Origin: an uncultured Bacteroidales bacterium | GTDB taxonomy: Bacteria > Bacteroidota > Bacteroidia > Bacteroidales > Paludibacteraceae | DNA: 57,535 bases | Assembly: GCA_902780235.1 (NCBI GenBank) | Contig: CACZEL010000010.1 | Coordinates: 1 to 57,535 of the forward strand | Direction of reading: 5' to 3' | In this document: positions 50,630 to 56,293 of the stretch, piece after piece | Layout: every line of letters starts with the position of its first letter | Position numbering within the stretch: the first letter of the stretch is position 1 | Notes under the pieces: generated by a model | What the model saw: the letters and a program-made list of their open reading frames with translations, nothing else | The model's database searches: none | What the model was told of the DNA's origin: nothing | Translations under genes and position numbers: made by a program

Positions 50630-50660
50630 CAAAGGTACGAAAAAAAAATGACATATACAA
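50630..50660 (-). promoter_or_regulatory. promoter of the nuclease/TonB operon
   Basis: Minus-strand TTG (50658-50660), 20-nt spacer, TACCTTTG (50630-50637), about 25 nt before the chosen start codon. Confidence 0.75.
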
Positions 50661-50860
50661 ATATTTTATCAAAAATAATTTTGGGGATCATTTTGGGGCA
50701 TTTTGGACCGAAAAATAAGAATTGTTATTTAATTGTTAATATTTGTTGACCGGATTGTAAACTGCAAATAGCAAATTGTCGGCAATCTGTATGTCTTGCT
50801 AATAAATTGTAAACTGATTTGTGCATTTTGTAGAAATTTATCGCTTTTTGCCAAAAATAT
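50661..50860. other. AT-rich intergenic region between divergent promoters
   Basis: No gene seen. It contains short ATTTTGG words (50680-50707) and a 34-nt segment (50718-50751) that resembles 56118-56152, the other place where a minus-strand promoter is preceded by such DNA. Three TTGTAAACTG-like words (50755-50816) are also present. Confidence 0.5.
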
Positions 50861-50891
50861 TTGGTCGGTTCACAAAAACGCAGTACTTTTG
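50861..50891 (+). promoter_or_regulatory. promoter of the small sorting-domain-like gene
   Basis: TTG (50861-50863), 20-nt spacer, TACTTTTG (50884-50891). It gives an unusually long leader of about 105 nt before ATG 51002. Confidence 0.72.
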
Positions 50892-50892
50892 C

Positions 50893-50971
50893 ACCGTTTT
50901 TCGATGACGCCTGCTCTCAAGGTAAGTCCAAAAGACCGGATGCCCACGCATTGGCGCGAACGAAAAACGGT
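50893..50971 (+). promoter_or_regulatory. possible structured leader RNA
   Basis: Perfect 11-nt arms ACCGTTTTTCG (50893-50903) and CGAAAAACGGT (50961-50971) enclose 57 nt that contain smaller hairpins (GTC/GAC around 50926, ATGC/GCAT at 50939-50950) and CGCC/GGCG pairing. The fold begins about where transcription should start. I do not recognise a known riboswitch class; the first bases of the 5-prime arm may lie upstream of the start site. Confidence 0.45.
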
Positions 50972-51001
50972 ATTAGTCTGTTAAAAGAAAGGAACAAAAT
51001 T

Positions 51002-51286
51002 ATGAAACGTTTCTTAATGACAATGACCACAGTGGTCGTATTATTAACAGGTGTAATCGTAGCGGATGCTGCAAAGTGTTCTGATAATTTTACTGTTCGC
51101 TTCCGCGAAAACACCTTAGTGGTTTGTGCCACACAGTTGGAGGAAGCAAGAATCTATTCGATGGATGGCAAGCTGCTCCGGAAAGAGCGTGGACAATATG
51201 TCGAGTTTGAATTGGAGCCCGGTACCTACCGACTCTTCGCCAAAGTCGGCGACACAATGGAACGCCGTCGTATCGAATTGCGGTAA
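51002..51286 (+). CDS. 94-aa secreted protein resembling a stand-alone type IX sorting domain
   Basis: Signal peptide MKRFLMTMTTVVVLLTGVIVADA, then about 70 residues with the beta-strand layout of a C-terminal sorting domain: LVVCATQLEEARIYSMDGKL, LLRKERGQYVEFEL, LEPGTYRLFAKVG and RRRIELR. In normal proteins this module follows a large passenger; here there is none. The ATG at 51002 is chosen because it gives the signal peptide; a longer in-frame reading from 50861 would begin in the promoter. Monocistronic, with its own promoter and terminator. Function unknown. Confidence 0.75.
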   Translation: MKRFLMTMTTVVVLLTGVIVADAAKCSDNFTVRFRENTLVVCATQLEEARIYSMDGKLLRKERGQYVEFELEPGTYRLFAKVGDTMERRRIELR

Positions 51287-51290
51287 AATG

Positions 51291-51320
51291 AAAAAAGAGT
51301 CCTTCGGGGCTCTTTTTTTA
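51291..51320 (+). terminator. intrinsic terminator with TTCG tetraloop
   Basis: Stem AGAGTCC/GGGCTCT (51296-51302, 51307-51313) closed by a TTCG loop, flanked by A6 and T7. It follows the stop codon by a few bases. Confidence 0.92.
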
Positions 51321-51327
51321 GTACCAT

Positions 51328-51391
51328 TTAACGTGACGAAGTCACCATCTTAACCGTTTAACGTTTTGATGCAATCAAAACCATTTTAACG
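51328..51391 (-). repeat. modular TTTAAC hairpin repeat, copy 1
   Basis: Module B (51328-51355: TTTAAC, hairpin GTGAC-GAA-GTCAC, CATCTTAAC) is followed by module A (51357-51391: GTTTAAC, hairpin GTTTTGAT-GC-AATCAAAAC, CATTTTAAC). Module A is identical over 35 nt to 56210-56244. The end overlaps the lptF stop codon. It could act as a transcript-end structure. Confidence 0.85.
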
Positions 51392-52459
51392 CGAAGCTTT
51401 TATGTATAGCGGCACTGACACGGCTAAGAACACGAAGTTCGGCAACCATGCCGCCATGAACGGACTCATCACGTTGTTCACGCTGAACGTCGTGCTCACG
51501 GTCGAGAACAGGATATACAGCGCTGTCAGTACGATGCCTATTCCGAGGTTCTTACCCATGCCGCCACGCACTTTCCGGCTTGACATCGTTACGCCTAACA
51601 GCGTCATGATGAACGCACCCAACGGACTCGCCCAACGCTTGTGATACTCCACCTCAAACGCTTTTACGTTTCCGCTTCCGCGCTGCCGCTGACGCTCCAT
51701 GTAATGACGCAACTCCGGCGTCGTCATCTGTTGCGCCTGTTGCGCCGTGATGAACATCTCGTCCGGTACAATCGGTAACTCGATATCCTTCCGCTTACCT
51801 CGCTCCAGGCTCTCACGCATACCGGTGAACGTGCGTTGGGTATAGTTGTCCAAATGCCAGTATTCCAGCGAATCGTAATAGATACGGTCCGCTGTTGTGC
51901 GCTGTACCAAGGTCTTGCCTTCGAACTCCTCGATCGAACAGCGGTACCCGATACCCGATCGCCGTTGGAAGGACTCGATATACAGTACCGTTCCCGGCTT
52001 CACCGCCAACTGGATATTTCGTGCGTTCTCGCTCGTGAAATGCTCGATGTACTTGTCCGTGAATGCCAGCATATGCTGACTGCTCTTCGGAATCACCCAA
52101 CCGCCTAAGAACATACTCAGTACGAACAGCAGCGTCGCCGAGAAGGCGTACGGCACCATCAACCGGTGGTAACTCATTCCCGTCGCATGCATCGCGATGA
52201 TCTCCGAGTTACCGGCTAACTTACTTGTGAAGTAGATCACCGAGATGAAGATGAATAGCGAACTGAACATGTTCATGTAGTACGGGATGAAGGGTAGGTA
52301 ATACTCCAAAAGGATCTCTTTGAGCGGCACGGAGTTCTCGAAGAAATCGTCCATCTTCTCCGTCAGGTCAAACACGATCGCAATCGAAAGAATGAGCACG
52401 ATCGAAAAAAAGAACGTGCCCAAAAATTTCTTTACTATGTACCAATCCAGCCGCTTCAA
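51386..52459 (-). CDS. LptF/LptG-family lipopolysaccharide export permease
   Basis: Inner-membrane permease of the YjgP/YjgQ family, 357 aa, working with LptB to extract LPS for transport to the outer membrane. Starts MKRLDWYIVKKFLGTFFFSI, with hydrophobic segments at about 12-32, 52-75, 98-118, and three near the C-terminus (about 270-350); a periplasmic beta-jellyroll-like region lies between. The final residues and stop lie in the modular hairpin repeat. An AATTCTT heptad tract separates it from tgt. Confidence 0.9.
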   Translation of the reverse strand: MKRLDWYIVKKFLGTFFFSIVLILSIAIVFDLTEKMDDFFENSVPLKEILLEYYLPFIPYYMNMFSSLFIFISVIYFTSKLAGNSEIIAMHATGMSYHRLMVPYAFSATLLFVLSMFLGGWVIPKSSQHMLAFTDKYIEHFTSENARNIQLAVKPGTVLYIESFQRRSGIGYRCSIEEFEGKTLVQRTTADRIYYDSLEYWHLDNYTQRTFTGMRESLERGKRKDIELPIVPDEMFITAQQAQQMTTPELRHYMERQRQRGSGNVKAFEVEYHKRWASPLGAFIMTLLGVTMSSRKVRGGMGKNLGIGIVLTALYILFSTVSTTFSVNNVMSPFMAAWLPNFVFLAVSVPLYIKASR

Positions 52460-52463
52460 AAGA

Positions 52464-52498
52464 AAAATTCTTAATTCTTAATTTTTAATTCTTAATTA
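52464..52498 (-). repeat. junction tract, AATTCTT/AATTTTT family
   Basis: Words AATTCTT, AATTCTT, AATTTTT, AATTCTT, AATTA fill the gap between tgt and lptF and include the tgt stop codon. Confidence 0.8.
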
Positions 52499-53629
52499 CA
52501 TCCGTTGCATGATGTTTGGCATCACGCCTTTCTTCCATTCGCTGAAATCGCCTGCGAGAATATGCTCTCTTGCTTGTGTCACCAGATCCAGATAGAATGC
52601 CAGGTTATGGATCGACAGAATCTCCAGACCTAACATCTCTTGCGCATGTATTAAATGTCTTGCGTACGCACGCGTATAGGCGTGATCCACATAACTCGTT
52701 CCGTACGGATCCAACTCCGTGAAATCATCCTCCCATTTCTTGTTGCGCAAGTTCATTACGCCCTGCCACGTGAAGATCATTCCGTTTCGGCCGTTACGCG
52801 TCGGCATCACGCAATCGAACATGTCCACGCCCCGTTCGATCGCCTCCAGTATGTTCCACGGCGTTCCGACGCCCATCAGGTAACGCGGTTTCTCTTCCGG
52901 CAGGATGTCGTTGCAAACCTCGATCATCTCGTACATCACCTCTGTGGGCTCGCCTACCGCCAATCCGCCTATCGCGTATCCGTCTCGGTCTAAATCCCGC
53001 AGGCGCTTGCATGCCTCCTGTCGCAACTCCGGATACGTGCATCCCTGTACAATCGGGAATAAGTGCTGCTTATACCCGTATAGATCCACTGTCCCATCGA
53101 ACCGTGCGATACAGCGATCCAACCATCGGTGAGTCCGATCCATCGAGTCCTTCGCGTATTTCTTGTCCGCCGTACCGGGACAGCACTCGTCGAAAGCCAT
53201 CATGATGTCGGCGCCTATCTCGCGCTCGATGTCCATCACGCTCTCCGGCGTAAACAGCAACTTTCTGCCGTCGATATGACTGCTGAACCGTACGCCTTCT
53301 TCCGTCATCTTGCGGATGTCCGTCAAGGAGAACACCTGAAATCCGCCGCTATCTGTCAGGATCGGTCTGTTCCATCCTTCGAACTTGTGCAGACCCCCTG
53401 CCTGATGCAGGATCTCCGTACCCGGACGAAGGAACAGATGGTAGGTGTTGCCGAGTATGATCTGCGCTTTGATGTCGTCTTCCAACTCTTTGCGCTGCAC
53501 ACCTTTCACCGTTCCTACCGTTCCTACCGGCATGAAGATAGGCGTCAGAATATCCCCGTGGTCGGTATGTATCACTCCCGCCCTCGGTCCGACACCGCTA
53601 TTTCCGGATTTTAGTTCAAAAAAAGCCAT
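52496..53629 (-). CDS. tgt: tRNA-guanine transglycosylase (queuosine synthesis)
   Basis: Cytoplasmic enzyme exchanging G34 for preQ1 in GUN-anticodon tRNAs, 377 aa. Motifs: ILTDSGGFQVFSL with the catalytic Asp region, MAFDECCPGTADKKY, GGLAVGEPTEVMY, GVGTPWNILEAIERGVDMFDC and PTRNGRNG. Odd: in place of the zinc-binding C-x-C-x2-C of proteobacterial enzymes there is PYGTSYVDHAYTRAYARHL, with no Cys. I believe other Bacteroidota enzymes have the same change, but cannot verify it here. Confidence 0.95.
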   Translation of the reverse strand: MAFFELKSGNSGVGPRAGVIHTDHGDILTPIFMPVGTVGTVKGVQRKELEDDIKAQIILGNTYHLFLRPGTEILHQAGGLHKFEGWNRPILTDSGGFQVFSLTDIRKMTEEGVRFSSHIDGRKLLFTPESVMDIEREIGADIMMAFDECCPGTADKKYAKDSMDRTHRWLDRCIARFDGTVDLYGYKQHLFPIVQGCTYPELRQEACKRLRDLDRDGYAIGGLAVGEPTEVMYEMIEVCNDILPEEKPRYLMGVGTPWNILEAIERGVDMFDCVMPTRNGRNGMIFTWQGVMNLRNKKWEDDFTELDPYGTSYVDHAYTRAYARHLIHAQEMLGLEILSIHNLAFYLDLVTQAREHILAGDFSEWKKGVMPNIMQRM

Positions 53630-53636
53630 AATCTCT

Positions 53637-53670
53637 CGTCATGTCGTCATTACGTTATTACGTCATGACG
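53637..53670 (-). repeat. octad tract, CGTYATKA family, between tgt and panD
   Basis: Words CGTCATGT, CGTCATTA, CGTTATTA, CGTCATGA. They encode the last residues and TGA stop of panD. It is the partner of the tract at 5941-5974. Confidence 0.82.
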
Positions 53671-54010
53671 GAATTTTATTGTTTTCCGGGAAAACAATAC
53701 TGGGTTTAAAACCGCTCACCTCCTCCGGAGTGAGTAAAGCATAAGCCATGATAATCACCGTATCCCCCACGTGTACCAGATGAGCGGCTGCACCGTTGAT
53801 GCAGATACATCCGCTTCCGCGCTTTCCGGGTATCACGTATGTCTCAAGGCGTGCGCCGTTGTTGTTATCCACCACCTGCACCCGTTCGCCGGCGTAGATA
53901 TTTGCTGCTTCCATCAGGGCTTCATCAATCGTGATCGAACCGATATACTCGAGGTTCGCCTCTGTCACTTGCACCCGATGAATCTTCGATTTTAATATAT
54001 TCAGTAACAT
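53663..54010 (-). CDS. panD: aspartate 1-decarboxylase
   Basis: Pyruvoyl enzyme making beta-alanine for pantothenate and CoA. The 115-aa proenzyme self-cleaves between Gly24 and Ser25 (EYIGSITID) to form the pyruvoyl group. Catalytic and structural motifs [20 protein letters not shown] and [11 protein letters not shown] are intact. It has its own promoter and leads the panD-tgt-lptF transcript. CoaE, the other CoA gene here, lies 38 kb away. Confidence 0.96.
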   Translation of the reverse strand: MLLNILKSKIHRVQVTEANLEYIGSITIDEALMEAANIYAGERVQVVDNNNGARLETYVIPGKRGSGCICINGAAAHLVHVGDTVIIMAYALLTPEEVSGFKPSIVFPENNKIPS

Positions 54011-54030
54011 GTTTCAATCTTTTGCGGCTG

Positions 54031-54061
54031 CAAAAGTACTGCTTTTTTTTGATTTATGCAA
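54031..54061 (-). promoter_or_regulatory. panD promoter
   Basis: Minus-strand TTG (54059-54061), 20-nt spacer, TACTTTTG (54031-54038), about 20 nt upstream of the panD start. Confidence 0.72.
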
Positions 54062-54080
54062 ATTTAATTCTTTTTTTGAA

Positions 54081-56042
54081 TCATTTTTGGCCTTTTTGGA
54101 CGACTTCTCCTGTGATATGGAAAATTTTATCATCCCGAATGATGTAGATTCTGCCGTCCTTCAGCTCTTTTCTGACAGCTGATTTCTGAATACTGAATTC
54201 TGAATCCTGAATACTTGTCGAAACCGTTTCTCCGATTTCCACAGCAAAACGTCCTTCGTGTGTTCCGGCGTCCAGATGAACGGTATGATCCGTGGATCTG
54301 ATTCCGGTCACAGTATCGAAAATCGTACATGGTACATTATTCCTTCGTACATTTATCTTGTATTCGCCTGCTTGCTCGATCTGTACGCCTACCGGCACAC
54401 GCGTCACACTGTCCGGTAGCATGTTGGCCGCCAGGCGTTCGTAACCCACCATCGTGTATATATTGGCTTTGCCGGCATTGATTTCCTTACTCAGATCCCG
54501 CCCGAAATCAAAACCATTCGTCACACGCGCCTCATCGCTCAAACGGATATAGGTTCGATCGCAGAAGGTCTCATTCTGCTCTAACGTTAACTCAAGCTCT
54601 TCATAACTGGTATCCCTTTGCCGAGCCACGATGCCTGCCGGTTTGGTGACATCCAGCCAAGTGATGGCATCTTTATTCTGCACCAGATAAGCCTGCGTCG
54701 GAGTGAACAAAAACCCTTCGCTTGATCGTACGGTCAGACTGTTGTCCGCTGTGTTCCATTCGTAGAAATATTCCAGTCCTTCTACGCCGCTCGGATTACT
54801 GAAACTCGGTACACCGATACACCGCCAATAACTATCTTTCTTTGTCCGGTCGCCTTCTGCACCCAACGAGGCAGATAGATCGATCGTGCATTCGTAGTCG
54901 CTGCCCAACGCCGCTAAGGTCGCATTGGTCGTTACCGGATCAGTTATGTTTGATCGGGCAGGGAAGAAAAGGGTAGCTATCTCGGCATCATTCGCCCAGA
55001 TGGAGCTGTTATCTTCATCCATGCTAATGGTATTCAGTTGCAGCAGGTACCCTTCTCCGGCATGCAGGACATCATCCGTGTCGCCGAACATGATCCAGTT
55101 GCTCGTTCGTTCCGCGAAGAAACCCTCTTCGGCGCGACCTTGGCCATCGTAATAGAGGATCCGCCAATCGGTACCGACCGTTCCGATGCCATAGATGTCG
55201 CCTATCCGCACGTCAAACGGAAAAGAGATGAAGTAGTTATACCGCTCGTACGCACTCCGTGTGTCGTCATTCAAAGCCGTCTTGCTGAATCGCATAACGC
55301 CGTAGGCCTTTTTGGTCGCGTCGTCTGTTATATCCACGCGCGAAGCAGTAGCTTGCGCATCGCGCAGCAAGACGATGTCAGCGTCCGCGGGATAGATGAT
55401 CAGAGGGCTGATATAATAGCTGTCTAATAGTCCTCCGCAGAGGGCGCCGGTATGCAGCGAGGTCTTGAGGTAATACGTTCCGGCGGTGGTAGGTGTCGTA
55501 AAACAAACGGCGTTCTTGCCGGCAGAAGCAGCACGCTGAAAATGGATGTCTGCTACCTCATTCTCGCAGGTAGGATCATAATAAACGCCCCAACAAACGG
55601 CGGCATCTTCGTCCGGCACGGAGGCAATAGTAGGTACGATCGTCATCGACGTACCGGCTGCCGTAGGACTGAAACTCAGATCTGTAACGGCTGCCTGGAT
55701 TTGTCCTGCAAAAAGGGAGATAATGAGCATAAAAAAAAGATTCCGTTTCCGGAAGAGCGATTTCCATGCTGCCCAAGTAGCAGCGAAGAAAAGCAGTATC
55801 AAAGCGTCGCCTACCGGAACCTCTTTGGACAGGCTCGTGCCGCCTGTATCAGGAGGGGTGATCCAACCGCTTCCGCTTCCTCCGATAGCTACTTTGCGAG
55901 GCGTTGAAGAGGCATTGGCAAAGGCCTTTTCAGCAGTATATTCTGAGGGTGTTTCCGTTCCAAAAGGGCAAAAAATAATACCGGTGTGACATTCACCGGT
56001 ATTAAGTATCAATTGGTTATGAGGTAATTCTGTTTTATCCAT
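54081..56042 (-). CDS. surface protein with unusual N-terminal membrane segment and C-terminal tail
   Basis: Reading of 653 aa without recognised enzymatic domains. The C-terminal 25 residues carry the shared tail (KDGRIYIIRDDKIFHITG-E-V-V-Q-K). The first 95 residues resemble the end of another protein: a Gly/Pro linker (GGSGSGWITPPDTGG) then PVGDALILLFFAATWAAWK-S-L-F-RKR, which looks like a membrane tail, followed by FFMLIISLFAGQIQA, which looks like a signal peptide for the rest. So either two genes have fused or the functional start is the internal Met near residue 104. Two heptad tracts lie near the C-terminus. Function unknown; probably envelope-associated. Confidence 0.72.
   Translation of the reverse strand: MDKTELPHNQLILNTGECHTGIIFCPFGTETPSEYTAEKAFANASSTPRKVAIGGSGSGWITPPDTGGTSLSKEVPVGDALILLFFAATWAAWKSLFRKRNLFFMLIISLFAGQIQAAVTDLSFSPTAAGTSMTIVPTIASVPDEDAAVCWGVYYDPTCENEVADIHFQRAASAGKNAVCFTTPTTAGTYYLKTSLHTGALCGGLLDSYYISPLIIYPADADIVLLRDAQATASRVDITDDATKKAYGVMRFSKTALNDDTRSAYERYNYFISFPFDVRIGDIYGIGTVGTDWRILYYDGQGRAEEGFFAERTSNWIMFGDTDDVLHAGEGYLLQLNTISMDEDNSSIWANDAEIATLFFPARSNITDPVTTNATLAALGSDYECTIDLSASLGAEGDRTKKDSYWRCIGVPSFSNPSGVEGLEYFYEWNTADNSLTVRSSEGFLFTPTQAYLVQNKDAITWLDVTKPAGIVARQRDTSYEELELTLEQNETFCDRTYIRLSDEARVTNGFDFGRDLSKEINAGKANIYTMVGYERLAANMLPDSVTRVPVGVQIEQAGEYKINVRRNNVPCTIFDTVTGIRSTDHTVHLDAGTHEGRFAVEIGETVSTSIQDSEFSIQKSAVRKELKDGRIYIIRDDKIFHITGEVVQKGQK
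54182..54213 (-). repeat. in-frame heptad tract next to the sorting tail, CTGAATC family
   Basis: Words CTGAATA, CTGAATT, CTGAATC, CTGAATA encode IQDSEFSIQ. The same words precede the tail in the 35042-38014 gene. Confidence 0.85.
54324..54355 (-). repeat. in-frame tract, GTACATGGTACATT family
   Basis: Words CGTACAT, GGTACAT, TATTCCTT, CGTACAT encode NVRRNNVPCT. They match, in reverse complement, the intergenic tract at 34976-35010. Confidence 0.72.
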
Positions 56043-56066
56043 TCTATTCCTTGTTTAAATCGGCTG

Positions 56067-56097
56067 CAAAATTACAGTTTTTTTCTGATATATGCAA
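56067..56097 (-). promoter_or_regulatory. promoter of the 653-aa surface protein
   Basis: Minus-strand TTG (56095-56097), 20-nt spacer, TAATTTTG (56067-56074), about 20 nt upstream of the start codon at 56042. This favours the long reading as transcribed from its first ATG. Confidence 0.72.
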
Positions 56098-56167
56098 ATA
56101 TTTTTGCAAAAAAATATAGAAATTGTTGTTTAATTGTGGAAAATTGTTGACCTCTTTCCCCTAAAAC

Positions 56168-56201
56168 ACACCAATAGCCGACATCTGCCGGCTATTGGTG
56201 T
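56168..56201. terminator. perfect 13-bp hairpin
   Basis: Arms ACACCAATAGCCG (56168-56180) and CGGCTATTGGTGT (56189-56201) with an 8-nt loop. No T run follows on either strand, so it may be a transcript-end stabiliser rather than a classical intrinsic terminator for the DUF1016 gene. Confidence 0.6.
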
Positions 56202-56209
56202 CTCCAACG

Positions 56210-56274
56210 GTTTAACGTTTTGATGCAATCAAAACCATTTTAACCGTTTAACGTGACAGCGTCACCATGTTAAC
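56210..56274 (-). repeat. modular TTTAAC hairpin repeat, copy 2
   Basis: Module A (56210-56244) is followed by module B (56246-56274, hairpin GTGAC-AGC-GTCAC), the reverse module order of copy 1. A third TTTAACGCGGAGC piece leads to the DUF1016 stop, as TTAACGCGAAGC does at the lptF stop. Confidence 0.85.
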
Positions 56275-56293
56275 TCTTTAACGCGGAGCGGCA

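Noticed and set aside
56118-56152. DnaA box or replication origin near TTTTCCACA-like sequence (minus strand)
   Set aside because: Only a single box-like word is present and no dnaA, gyrase or parAB genes are nearby.
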